Shown: one piece after another, positions 31,745 through 55,650 of the stretch
Position numbering within the stretch: the first letter of the stretch is position 1
How the letters are laid out: each line of letters opens with the position of its first letter
From: Selaginella tamariscina
Taxonomy: Eukaryota > Streptophyta > Lycopodiopsida > Selaginellales > Selaginellaceae
Assembly: GCA_003024785.1 (NCBI GenBank)
Contig: PUQB01000438.1
Span: 1-64,000, forward strand
Length of the DNA: 64,000 nt
Direction of reading: 5' to 3'
Position numbers and translations under genes: made by a program
The notes under the pieces: generated by a model
The model's database searches: none
Told to the model about the DNA's origin: nothing
Seen by the model: only the letters and a program-made list of their open reading frames with translations

Positions 31745-32020
31745 ATGAGCAGTAAAACCCTAATTTCTTTACACTTTAACCCTAAAATACTTATATCTTT
31801 CTCTTCTATCACATGCAAAGAGTTATATTATATTACTTAAAGTAAACTAGTTTCCTTCAAATTACCTTCTATAGAGTGTTTACTTTGGGTAGTTTTAAAA
31901 AACCCTAATTTTCACTTTAACCCTAAAATTAATTCCACCTTAACCCTAAAATTAATTTCAACTTTAACCCTAATTTGCACTTAAAGTGGGTAGTTGCTTA
32001 AGTAAAACCCTAATTTTTTA
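31745..32020. promoter_or_regulatory. Cluster of telo-box (AAACCCTAA) motifs upstream of the LysM gene
   Basis: At least seven AACCCTAA/AAACCCTAA motifs between 31754 and 32013 (near 31755, 31778, 31900, 31919, 31942, 31965, 32006), several spaced by about 20-24 bp and all in one orientation. ATAGAGTGTTTACTT also recurs at about 31872 and 32091, with a related copy at 32334. Telo-boxes are bound in plants by TRB/AZF-type factors and occur in promoters; whether this cluster controls the LysM gene 355 bp downstream is inference. Confidence 0.6.
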
Positions 32021-32374
32021 CTAACATACATTTAACCTAAAAGAGCAAATTCATACATTTATTTAACAGCTAAAATGTATCTATAGAGTGTTTACTTACT
32101 TACATGCACTTTAGCCCTAAAATAAATCCACTGTATATGCAGCTAAATTAAGAAAATCATATATATTTTATATAGATTAAAATACACAGCTGAAATATAT
32201 ACTTATTTATATTATCAAAGATGCGCAAAGATATGAACCATAATACTAAGCTTCCACTGTTATAATATATTCTCATGCATGGTTTGCACTTACTTTAAGT
32301 AACAATTTCCCTCCAACTATACCATCGTCTTCTATAGAGTGTAGTATTTGCTCATATTAGCTGCATTTTTTTTT

Positions 32375-34026
32375 ATGAATTCTACATGGATTTTACTGGC
32401 AATCTTATGTTGCTCTCTCTCGCAGATAGCAGTCTCAAAGTTTTATATAGAATCGTGCTCGTCCGATGACAAATGCAAGGCGTTCTTGGGATACCGCGTA
32501 GTAGCGGACACAAAAGTAAGCAATGTAGTGGAGATGTTCGGAGTCGACACCCTGGATTTACTCGGTTCAAACAACTACGAGATCTCGCTGCCGGAGCCGG
32601 ACAATGTGATCATCCAGGCACAGGAGGTGCTCAGAATCCCGGTCTCCTGCGCGTGCTCCAACGGGATACGAAGAACAGACTCCATCCTATACATCGTCCG
32701 CGAGGAGGGTGAGACGCTCCTGACGATTGCAGACGAGAAATTCTTCGGGATGGTAACTCCCCTGCAGATCTTCGAGGCGAATTTCCCCGGCGCCGGAGAG
32801 CAGTATATGAATTCTAGCCAGGGGTTCGGAGTGGGACAGCAGCTGCTCATCCCCTTCCCATGCGCCTGCAACGGTGGGGAGTTTAAGGGGACTCCTTCCC
32901 TGTTCGTTTCTTATATGGCGCGGAAGGGCGAGTCTGCATTTGAAATCGCACGCATGTTCGGTTCTAGTGTCTCTAATCTTGTCGACCTCAACAGCATGCA
33001 GGAGGGATTCTCGCTCTCTGCTGGGGATGTACTGGAAATACCAATACCAGGTTCTTCATAATTTGTCTTAATTAATATAGTTATTAATCTTTTTTTATGT
33101 TTTTTTTATATAGCTTGTACATCATCATTTGATTCACGGGCTACTGACTATGGACTCATGGTTCCAAATGGAACTTACACAATTACTGCTGATCACTGTG
33201 TGCAGTGCACATGTGGAAACAACTATCCAAGGTTAAACAATTTATAATATACTCTAATCTCTCATGATAATTACTGATTAATTACAGGTTAGAGTGTGTT
33301 CAAGCAGCATTAAGCCTAAGTAATAGTTCATGCCCATCAAGCACTTGTAATGGAGCCAGCCTCAAAATTGGTGAATTTACCACTCAAGTTTCAAGTGACA
33401 GCTGTCAAGTAACATCATGTGTTTACAATGGCTTCCAACATACACAAATTCTAACTGGGTATGTATATATATTATATGCACACATGTTATGATTTTCTTA
33501 TAAATTAATACTTTCCAGTTTGGAGAGCAGCAACCAATCATCATGTCCTGGTAAATTTACAAAACTTACTTTTAAACTTAAGTTTTAATTAATAAACATT
33601 AAACTCATAATTACATATATATACCCCTGATATTTATCATATTTACATATACACCCATAGGAATTTTTAATTTATATATATATATATATATATTTATCTA
33701 CAAAAATTAAATATATTTAATATATAGAAAATCTAGAACAAGGTTTATATGTTAGTAAATGATATAATTGTTAAAATAAATATATTCATGAATTATAATT
33801 AATTATAATTAATTGATTATATGTGTTTTTCATAGCTCCATTATCACCTCCAACATATAGAGAGTACATGCCAGCGCAAACTCCGGATGCATCGCCCATA
33901 ATTGAGCCAGAAAACATAACAACATCAGACCAGATTATACCAATGAACACACCACTCCAATCTTCATCATCATTTCAACCAACAACGTATTTGTTTACTT
34001 ATATAATCTTACTAGTATATGTATAG
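32375..34026 (+). CDS. GPI-anchored LysM receptor-like protein (LYM/CEBiP type)
   Basis: Exons 32375-33050, 33114-33231, 33288-33458, 33519-33550 and 33836-34026 join in frame to 395 residues. The start at 32375 gives a clean signal peptide (residues 1 to about 22, MNSTWILLAILCCSLSQIAV). The ectodomain has a degenerate first LysM (about 38-90), a CAC motif near 92, LysM about 105-160, a second CAC near 163 and LysM about 177-225, then a Cys-rich segment (CVQCTCGNNYP) and a Ser/Pro/Thr-rich stretch. It ends in a hydrophobic tail (TYLFTYIILLVYV) preceded by small residues, as for GPI attachment. LYM/CEBiP proteins bind chitin or peptidoglycan fragments at the plasma membrane and signal through LysM kinases. 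No kinase domain is present. Confidence 0.94.
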
Positions 34027-34441
34027 CTATATAGTTCAATTTTGCTACACAATTATAAACAATAATCTTATAAAATACAAATAATTAAAACATGTTAATA
34101 CACTTTAACTTTGTAAATATTGTACCTGGAACTTCTTATGAATATAAAAACATGTAAAGAATATAGTTAAGGAACAGTTTCCTCCCAAGTAGAGAGAGCA
34201 GTAGCTTATGAACATCTATTACGTAATGGCCAAGGTGTATATATGTGTAGGTTTATGGTATTGTTAATATGCCGTGAATGATATATGTTCATCTTGACAG
34301 AATAATTATATATATATATATAGACAGATATGCATATAAATCTAGGATTGAAATTAAAATAAGGATGTAGCAAAATTCGGTTAAGGCTATATAAAAACCG
34401 CAAAAACTTACCATTTTTCCATACTTTTCTTCAATAGTGTT

Positions 34442-43184
<8,743 letters not shown>

Positions 43185-43249
43185 AGAGGAAGAGAATGTG
43201 CCCTATGAACGCCTGCCCCAATCCGCCATAGCCTTTCGCACTTCCCAAG

Positions 43250-43272
43250 AACCCTAACCCCTAACCCCTAAA
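43250..43272. promoter_or_regulatory. Telo-box pair in the divergent gyrA/unknown-gene promoter
   Basis: AACCCTAACCCCTAACCCCT followed by AAACC sits 66 bp upstream of the gyrA ATG and 94 bp upstream of the decayed copy of the divergent gene. The same motif is kept in the right block at 44565-44583. Confidence 0.75.
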
Positions 43273-43365
43273 CCATCAACTTATTTTGCCGTCGATAATT
43301 AAAATCTGTTCTGTCACACACGACACTCTGACACGAAGCAGCAAGAGTAGTTAGGGCCAGGTACC

Positions 43366-43860
43366 ATGGTGACTTGGAGGATACCTTAGTTTTCTAAGGA
43401 GAGATTTCTTCCTTAGCACCAACTGGGCATCTGCTGAGCTACTACTAGACTTTTTGGAATCGTCCTGCTTCTCCGGTGATCGGTGTACTTACACTGTCCG
43501 AGGTAAGACTTACACCTATCCTTAAGAGGAACATCTGAACGCCAGTACTGGTTAAAGTGGTGCCCTTCCGACTGGTACAGGAGGTTGACGTTCCTCTCTG
43601 ATCCCCAGTACCAAGCTGAGGCCGCAGATGTTATCTATCTCGTGAACAGGCTTTTCTGGGTAGCAATCCAGTACATTGTTCAGCAGTCGAGGATGCCTAC
43701 AAAGGTGCGAAGGTGAACAGGGGAAACATGTTCTGGAACTGCTTTGCGAACCAGGTGGTCTCTGTCCGGAACCAGGTTGAACAGAAGAGAACCAGCATTC
43801 CATGCGACTTTGGAAAGTCGTTGTACTGCTGACAGAACGAACACAGGTAGAGAAGAAGCG
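43366..43860 (+). pseudogene. Decayed copy of the unknown 44602 gene
   Basis: Begins ATGGTGACTTG like the intact gene but has lost several internal segments (for example the part coding RNGATLVCEDFPNYKF and part of LIESLLNLPRG) and carries frameshifts. Homology stops near 43860 in CGAACACAGG. It cannot encode the protein. Confidence 0.9.
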
Positions 43861-43914
43861 TGCTAGGCGGTTCATATGTGCCCTCACCCTCAGACCGTGA
43901 TAGTAAATAAATAA

Positions 43915-44515
43915 ATTCATAAACTGAGATGGTCTGGGTCTAAACATAAACCATACAGGATGCGACGATGTACAGGCTTGAGGCCATCGCGGATATCCGG
44001 GAGAGCTCTACCCACAATAACGGACATCGCATAGGATAAGTAAGAATCGGAAAAGCTCAACAGCCACAACGCGACTTGTATCATCTCGAACAGCATCCGA
44101 ATGTGCGGCATCTTCCGACCCATTTGAGCAGAGACACTGGTGAATCTTCGCAACTGGTTAGGCGCCCGATTCCAGGAACCCAAATGCGGATTTTGCCCGA
44201 TATATAGCCTCGGACACCCGGCATCGTGTCCAAGATACCGGCTTGCTTCCTACGAAAAACAAACCTTTGAGGTTCAACCGGAAAATAAACAGCAAGGCGA
44301 GTTTGGTGCAGATACCCCAGATTGTGTCAAAATACCGATTTTTATGAATTCTCATATCGACAAGCAATAGAAAACAGTCATCAAAATGCGGAGATGCGAG
44401 AATGGATTTCGCTATACATTGAAGGCGGAAAGCTTACCGGATCAACTGCGTACGGCGATCAAAGATGAACATGGGGATCGAAGAAGACTCACAGCAGCCT
44501 TGCAAACGTGAAGCG
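43915..44515 (-). pseudogene. Decayed 5' copy of gyrase A
   Basis: Matches gyrA exon 2, intron 1 and exon 1: [33 protein letters not shown] and MGRKMP are still readable. It has deletions (after SDSYL and around [10 protein letters not shown]), a lost start codon (the TTTCCATAGAGG segment is absent at about 44533) and no downstream exons. It sits upstream of the intact unknown gene. Confidence 0.92.
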
Positions 44516-44564
44516 CACGCCTTGGCACGAGCGAAGAGAATGCGCGCCTTTTACACTTCCCAAG

Positions 44565-44583
44565 AACCCTAACCCCTAACCCT
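44565..44583. promoter_or_regulatory. Telo-box pair upstream of the unknown gene
   Basis: AACCCTAACCCCTAACCCT 19-37 bp before the ATG at 44602. It is the duplicate of 43250-43272 and so belonged to the original bidirectional promoter. Confidence 0.75.
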
Positions 44584-44601
44584 AGTTAGGGCTTAGGTAC
44601 G

Positions 44602-45499
44602 ATGGTGACTTGCCGCAACGGAGCGACCTTAGTATGTGAGGATTTCCCCAATTATAAGTTTTCTGAGAGCCACCTTAGTTTTCTAAGGAGGATACATCTG
44701 GAAGATTTCTTCCTTAGCCCAAACTGGGCATCTGCAGAACTCGAGGAAGGAGTGCTACTAGACTTTTTGGAGTCGTCCTGCTTCTCCGGTGATCGGTGTA
44801 CTTACACTATCCGAGGTAAGACTTACAGCTTCTCAATAGACTTGATTGAGTCCCTGTTGAACCTGCCGAGAGGAACATCTGAACGACAGTACCAGTTGAA
44901 GTGGTGCACTTCCGACTGGTACCGGAGCTTGACGTCCTCTCTGATCCCCAGTACCAAGCTGACCAAGGACGCCGCAGATGTTATCTATCTCGTGAACAGG
45001 GCTTTTCTGGATAGCAACTGTCGCCTCTACCAGTACATTGTTTCGGCAGCTGAGGATGCCTACAAAGGCGTGAAGGTGAACTGGGCAAACATGTTCTGGA
45101 GCTGCTTCAAGAATCAGGTGGTCTCCGTCCGGAACCAGGTTGAACATAAGGGAACCAGCATTCCATGCAACTTCTGGAAAGCCGTTATACTGCTGACGGA
45201 ACGAACACAGGCCGGTGCAGTGACGGACAGTATACTAGAGAAGCATGCCATATATATAGAGGAGTATGTTGACGATGTGAAGAAGTACGTGACCATGCTG
45301 AAAGACAGAGAAGATCATATCGAGGAGCATGGGCTGGAGAACGAGGGCGTATCCGAGCGCTGTGGAGAAGACAATGCAGCAGGAGCAGAAGATTGAGAAT
45401 TTGCGGGTAGAGCTTCAAGGCAAAGAAGAGGAGATTAAAATTCTGAAGGGACGGTTGCTGGCAAGCAATTGGCGCAGTTACTCGTCAATATTTAAATAA
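44602..45499 (+). CDS. Unrecognised single-exon protein, plant-transposon-like domain with coiled-coil tail
   Basis: An intronless open frame of 264 codons (to 45396) starting MVTCRNGATLVCEDFPNYKF. The centre reads YTIRGKTYSFSIDLIESLLN, then LPRGTSERQYQLKW; this RGK-x-hydrophobic-x-FS...LLxLP pattern recalls the putative plant transposon protein domain found in many uncharacterised plant ORFs, a weak resemblance from memory. After the stop, the +1 frame continues from about 45360 as TMQQEQKIENLRVELQGKEE then EIKILKGRLLASN to a stop at 45499, clearly a coiled coil. The original protein was probably about 297 residues and one base was lost or gained near 45340-45370. No signal peptide or membrane segment. 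Function unknown. Confidence 0.7.
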
Positions 45500-46827
45500 T
45501 GGTGCCCTCTTTAATTATTCTTCACTCGGAAATTAATATCTTTCGCACAGCACACATTGTGAAGTATATATACATGTGTATGTATACTATATGCAATACT
45601 TTACAATGTGTAGGATATATGCATGTGTATATATACTAGATGCAATACACACATGCACTTTGTTATAGAGTAGTGTATGTATATATATATAACAACAGGA
45701 GCCGGGGTGTTAAAGTCTGTTAGTCTCATTTTTTAATTAATTACTGTTGGTCGGTACAACGATTGTTTATGTCATTTTGTGGTTCAAAGTATACTTATAA
45801 TCATTTTAATTCATCTTCCCTTACAAATGTATTTAATGTGTTATGCATTTGATTAAGTATTAAATATTAATTTACCTTTACATTTGATTGACAAACTTGT
45901 GGTTCAATGAAACAATTAAATCGTATATTCCAAGGCAAAATCTTTAAATATATAAACTTTAAAACAATATTTGAGATTTGCATTTGTGCAAAACTCAATT
46001 GCTATCTCTTTGTTAAAGGCATTGTATATATGCGATTTTAAGTTGCTTAGTGAGTTGGGGTTACCATCGTATTTACCGTGTAATAAGAATGTAGTGATGT
46101 GGGCTTACTACTTACATGTTGCTTTTTGTAATGTAAAGTCTGTTAAACATATTAAAATTGTCTTCCTTTAATTCATGTATCATAGTTTTTACTATGTAAT
46201 CACTTGACATCCAGCCCACCAAAATACATAGACAATGATTTTGTTACATAAGTAGTTGAAGAGTTAGTTTTCAAATATATCAAGTACAATTTATAAACTC
46301 ACATGACGAGGAAATTGATCGTGATGAAGTAGTTCTAATTAGAAATCCGTTGGAAACGTTTGGAGATACGTTGGAGGACTTGTCTCACACCAATCCAAGG
46401 CCAAGGTCATGTTGTCCATAACCATTTACACGTCCTAGAGAGTAAAAGATACATGTATACACTATATAGTGCATACACATGTACGGGTGGTGACATGGCA
46501 TTCATTTGTTGGTGACACGTGTCGCATGGGTCTTAACACTAAGATATGCGTATGCGCGTGCGTGGAACGGTCGAAATAAGTAAACACGCGTCTTCGTCAA
46601 CGGAATATCCTCACGGACGCAATCCGTCAGCTAGTGTTGTTAGTCGGTGTCTTAGGGTTTATCGCCCAGATCTTAGGCTGCGCAGAGCGACGATACTCAA
46701 GCTGCATAAGGTATTCTCTCTCTAATTCAGTGATGCTCAAGCTTATTCTGTGTCTGTTGCAACTGTGAGATGCACTCTCTCTCATGCAGGGCTGCCGATT
46801 TTCTTTGTTTTCTGGGACGAAATCGCA
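45500..46827. other. Intergenic stretch
   Basis: AT-rich DNA downstream of the unknown gene, then the leader of the next gene. A block at 46480-46650 is GC-richer (ACACGTGTCGC, CGCGTGCGTGG, CGGAATATCC) and is probably promoter/5' leader sequence. No other gene seen. Confidence 0.5.
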
Positions 46828-47986
46828 ATGGACAGCAAGAAGTTCCTGCAATTGGTGGAGGAGAAGAAGCGCAAGGCAATGGAGAAGATCGAGAAGCCCT
46901 TGAAATGGCAGCGGAAGCTTGAGGAAGCCGTGAATAAGAAGAAGTCCTCCAAGGGCAAATTGGACAGGAAGAAACACAGCAGGACTTCCTCCGACAACAG
47001 CAGCGACGAGGAGAGGGATAGCCATCGCCGCCACAGAAAGCATAAGAGCAGGTATATAATATATGACATTATATTAGAATAATATAATGTATATGCATAT
47101 TCATGTAAATCTTACTGTTTTATGACTAATACATAAACACACACAACACACACACAGATATATATATATATAAAATTTCCTTAACACTTCTATAATCTTT
47201 GCTAGTTTATAGATATAGTGTATAGAAGCATTTTGTTTAGATCTTGATTAGTGTCAAGCAGAGTGGAAGTTTACACCTACAGCATGTCTTTTATATATAC
47301 AATATATGTGCAAGTATATATAAATACTGTGGTGCCAAGTTGATCTATATACAGCAAACTTGCATCCATACAACACATGACATACATCCATTATGAGATT
47401 AAACTATGTTATCCTTTATCTAAATGCATGCTTCCAGTCTGTGACACACACACACACACACACATGCATTTGTGTAAATCCACTATGCGATTAAACTATG
47501 TTATTGTTAGTCATGTAGTTGTGAAACTTGCTGGTGTATTATATGTTTATATAGTGGAATATGTACAAATATTTGGGTATCATGACATTAAACAGAATCC
47601 GTCGTGTGATATACATATGAAACAAGTTATGTTCGATTGTCATGATTTATTATATGAATGTGAATACGTATATATATAGTGGTAAATCATTCATTAGGTG
47701 ACATGTTTATATATAATACACGACTGCTATTTATGTATATATAACGTTTGTGTATGTTTATTACAGACACCATTGGTTTTCTGACGAAGAATCCGAGAGT
47801 GAGGAGGAGAGGAAGAAGAGGAGGAGATCCCACAAGAAGCACAGGGGAAAGCATCATTCCAAGAAGGGCAGGTCTTCATCTCCACCGTCTGATTCTTCTG
47901 ATTCAGAATGGTCATCCGATTCATCCGACAAATCCGATTCTTCTGATGACAATTCCCGGAGGAGAAAACAGAGATTAGCTGCTTAA
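46828..47986 (+). CDS. Lys/Ser-rich charged protein (RS-like), nuclear
   Basis: Exons 46828-47051 and 47767-47986 give 147 residues. N-terminus MDSKKFLQLVEEKKRKAMEK then LKWQRKLEEAVNKKK; then SSDNSSDEERDSHRRHRKHK, WFSDEESESEEERKKRRRSH and alternating Ser/Asp runs, ending RRRKQRLAA. The short helical N-terminal block followed by a Ser/Lys/Arg low-complexity tail matches a small conserved family of plant nuclear RS-like proteins that I know only as uncharacterised. Likely in nuclear speckles or splicing, by composition only. The long (715 bp) intron is AT-rich with CA repeats. Confidence 0.75.
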
Positions 47987-48239
47987 TTTACTTATGCTTT
48001 CCATCGGCTAAACAACATCATAATAATGTGTATGCAATGAGAATGATATTCATATAAAAACGTTTAGATGGTTAACCTTCATTTAATATTAACCTCCATT
48101 ATACTTAATTATAAAGAGGTTAAACTAATTATCGCATATATGAGAAATATTTCTTTAAATATCTAACATAATATATTTACATACTACATTAATTGAATTA
48201 AGATTATATATAAATATTGATTTAAATTACGTACATAGT

Positions 48240-51303
<3,064 letters not shown>

Positions 51304-51761
51304 ACTCAATAGATAACTTAGGGCTCACAAACAAAAACAGCGACAATATATTTTTATTATTATTATGGTATTTTAAATTGCTTTATATTTAATTATTTCA
51401 TTTATTTTCTTTTCAAATGTTTCTCAAATTCAAAACTTAAGAAATCATTTAAATGAATTATATAATTCATAATGTATGAAATATAATATTCTTTTATTTT
51501 ATAAACTATTCTCTTTATAATTTTTTAAGTATTTTAAAATATGTATTATTTTTTATTATCTTGAGTGAAGATTATATAATTTTATATCTGCCTTAAATAT
51601 ATTTCATAAAATAATATACAAGTATAAGTATCAAACATAAGTATATAGCTTAAAATTATTTAAAATAAACTACATATGCCATGTATATGGACACCTAAGG
51701 ACGTACGTGCAGTGGATAACGAATATGTTAGGAATATGCTAGCATATAACGGGAATATACT

Positions 51762-52514
51762 ATGAACTTCGATATTATTCTGGATATGGCAGGATTGCTT
51801 GCAATGGCGAACGTGTGCAAGCCTGGTATATTGTGTACAATGCAGGACCCTCGTAAGAGCGAGGAACAAAATAAGCAAAAGAATGCTTCATCTTCTTCTA
51901 CGGATTGGATTTCATCCTCTCTAACACGCAGATTTGGGCTGAGCGCAGGCCTTGGATATGTTGGATTTCTTGCATTTGGTGTTATCTCTGAACAAATCAA
52001 AACACGCACTGAAGTTGCACTCGAACAACAAGCCACAAGGTGTGTGCATGTGTGCGCGTGTGTGTGTTATAATGGATGACTGCAGTTAGAAGAACTTGAA
52101 ATTAATAACTTACAGTGTGATTATAGGGATGTTCAAGGTGGGGAAGAGGTTGTTCTTCCAAATGGTATACGCTACATGGATCTGACGGTGGGAGGAGGTG
52201 TATCACCCAGGCCTGGAGACTTGGTAGCGGTTGATCTGGAGGGTAAGTGCAACGGGGAGAGCTTTGTGGATACAGTCACCAAGAACAGGCCTGTCGCATT
52301 TGTATACGGTGCCAGACCGTATTCGGGTGGTATGTGTGAGGGTATAGAGTATGTGTTGAAGGGTATGAAGGCGGGAGGGAAGCGGAAGGCAGTGATACCG
52401 GCGGACGTTGGGTTCGGACAGAAAGGGGCAGTGTTTGAAGATGGTAAAAGAGTTGGAGCGAATTGTCAACTTGAATATGTTGTCCAGCTTAAGAAGGTTT
52501 CTATAGCTCCATAA
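51762..52514 (+). CDS. Plastid FKBP-type peptidyl-prolyl isomerase
   Basis: Exons 51762-52039 and 52127-52514 give about 221 residues. Exon 1 holds a leader and a hydrophobic segment (RFGLSAGLGYVGFLAFGVIS); exon 2 is the FKBP fold: LPNGIRYMDLTVGGGVSPRP, GDLVAVDLEGKCNGESFVDT, RPYSGGMCEGIEYVLKGMKA, GGKRKAVIPADVGFGQKGA, LEYVVQLKKVSIAP. The GMCEGIEYVL(K/R)GMKAGGKR block and the VSIAP end are like plant chloroplast FKBP17-2, an isomerase-like protein of the thylakoid or stroma. The usual active-site aromatic residues are only partly kept, as in that subgroup. Frame is intact. Confidence 0.9.
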
Positions 52515-54514
52515 CTAAACCAAAAGGTTGCAGTTCAACACCCTGTGTGTGTGTGCGCGTGCGCGTGCGTGCGGAAAAGACAATGTAGCACAGAGACTAA
52601 GTCTTGTTATTCTAGATTCTTAATTATTCTTATTTTTAAGTAATAAGGTTAACTATAACTTATGATCTAGATCAATTATTAAATTTGATTTCATTTAATA
52701 AAAAAAAAAATTACTATAATAATAAATTAAAGAAAATAAAAATATAAACACATATATTAGTTAACTAAATCTATACTTACTTGTGTATAAGAAAATATAT
52801 AAACAGTATGATTTAATAATACATAATAGATTACATATCCATATCACATGCAACATGTGGAGAGAAGTTGGTGAAAGCAATTGCAGTTTTTGTTAAAATT
52901 AATATAGAAAAAATGAACATTTGATTAATGATAATTCAAAACACAACTAATTATTATCACAATAAAATATATTATTTTAAAAACATATAATATTTAATAT
53001 TACTTATTTTTACTATGAATAACTAATGCCCAATTTCATTTTCTTTTATTTTAAATTTTTCTATAAATTAAATATATAATTAAAAATATAGTAATCTTTA
53101 AAGTGAAGTTCGATGTAAATTTAAATAGTATAAATGTAATTATTTATTTATTTCTGTGTACATGTGCAGAATGTGTATTCAATCACGCTGTGTTATAACA
53201 CTATCATAATGTGGATTATAATAATTTAAATAATATAAAAGTAAAACAATAATTTATTAAATAACATGAAATGGTGTTTACTAGATTAGTATTTAAATAC
53301 AAGTATATCTTTATTAATTTCTAAATTCTAATGTCTTATTTCCTTGTACCAACCAACGAGACTTTAAAATTTTACTTTATATAAATATTTATGTTTTATT
53401 ACATTATCCTCAATTTAAATATCATTTTTCACAAATATAAATAAATACAAAATGTATACATAAATTTTCTGCACAACAAAAATACATACAAGGCTAATCA
53501 AAATAAAAGTTTAAATAAGATTCAAATTACAACAATTGATAGGTGTATTAGGCATATGCATTCATATATACATACAAAAACATATGTAAATGTGTTTGCT
53601 GATGTTTTACAAATGTTAACTTAAAAACATAAGTATATTGATTTTAGTGTATATATAAATTTACCAGATATGTACATGCAAAGATATCACTTTTTTTCAT
53701 TTACCTATGTGTATTATAAATATTTTGGATTCAACTTCATAAACATTAAAGAAATTTTATTAGTAAAACTTTTAAAAACAATGCTTGTTTAATTTATTTT
53801 GATTTATTTATATTTTAAAATTTATATACATAAAAAAACAATATACATGTGATTTGTAAGTACACTTGGTTAATAAGTATATAATATATACTGTTATCTT
53901 CCCATCTATTTAAATTTAAATTATTAATTAAATTAATTTTGATTAAATATTTTATTATGAAAGTTTAATTCAATTTTATATTCTAGATTTAAAATATATT
54001 TTTTATTTCGTATTAAAGACAAATTCTGGCCTAAATATTACAAAAAAATAGAACTAATTTTTTATTAATAAGTATGTAATGTTCATGTTATATTTATTAT
54101 TTTGTATGTAAATTATATTTATTTTTATAAGGTTCTATCTATATTTATTATTATAGTATGCTGTAGAAATACAAATCCTAAATATGTAATAATATTATTA
54201 TGTTTTTTTAGTATTACAAGTTAATATTAGTCATATCAGGAAAAATGAAGTTTGTAGTAATTGTAATTTATTTTTTAAATAATTCTATAAGATGCTATAA
54301 ATAAGCTTAAGAATTAGCATATTGGAGTTTCCAAATGATGTTGAAAATATATTATAACTGAACTGGTTGTTATTTAAATAGAAAACAATTGTAACAAGAG
54401 GCTAATTTAATTTTTAAATTTTTTGTTAAATAGGACGTTTTTATTATAAATTTTTTTTAAACATTTAATTATAATGTATAATCCATAATAGGTTAAAACA
54501 GGAAAAAAAAAACT
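52515..54514. other. AT-rich intergenic stretch
   Basis: Two kilobases of very AT-rich sequence with a GT/GC repeat at 52540-52575 and no supported gene on either strand. Confidence 0.6.
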
Positions 54515-54796
54515 ATGTCTGCTCTTGGATTCAGTTTGCCTCCAATAGTAATTCCATCTCTATGTACAAAACCCACAAACATTAGTTGCAAATGCTTCAT
54601 GAATTCTAGTTTAAGTGTGGATATAAAATCAAAATCTGCTGCGGACACAGTGAAGCAGTTTTATACTGCCATTAACAATCACAAACTGGATGAAGTGGCA
54701 CAGTTAATTGCTGATGACTGTGTTTATGAGGACCTTGTTTTCTCCAAACCATTTATCGGTCGTCAGGTATAATAACTATGCATAATACTATAACAT

Positions 54797-54827
<31 letters not shown>

Positions 54828-54833
54828 ATATAT

Positions 54834-54871
<38 letters not shown>

Positions 54872-55205
54872 ATACCTACGGTGTATTTTAATCAGACAAA
54901 CTACACACTCGCGCGTGCGTGGCACACACACACACATTAAGAGTAACTTTGAATATATCTTGTTCATGATAAATATATTATATAGATTGTATTTGTGTTT
55001 GTGTGTGTCTATAAATATGTATATATATAGAGAGACAGACAGACAGACAGACAGACAATACCTACGGTGTATTTTAATCAGACAAACTACACACTCGCGC
55101 GTGCGTGGCACACACACACACACACATTATTGAATATGTCTTGTTCGTGATAAATATATAATATAGATTGTATTTGTGTTTGTGTGTGTTATAAATATGT
55201 ATATT

Positions 55206-55255
<50 letters not shown>

Positions 55256-55617
55256 ATACCTCACGCGTGCGTGGCACACACACACATTAAGAGTAACTTG
55301 AGTAAGGTCGTTACATATTGTATTAATTAAAACATTATTAAAGCTGTAAATGTAATAATGTGTGGTAAATGCATCAATGACACTGACATTTCACATTGTG
55401 TGTGTGTGTGTGTGTGTGCGCGCGTGCGTATAGTGTTATATGGAAGTATTTTTCATCGCAACTACACATTAAGCAATGGAAATACAGTAGTATTATACGT
55501 ACTATTTTTATTATATTAGAATATCTAAACTCAAGACGTGTGTATAGAGTTCAATCTAACTACAATGACAGTAATATTTTAAGTATACGTTATATATTAG
55601 CTGTAAATTTGTGTTTT

Positions 55618-55650
<33 letters not shown>

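Noticed and set aside
44833-45147. Minus-strand open frame of 104 codons
   Set aside because: Shadow of the intact plus-strand gene at 44602.
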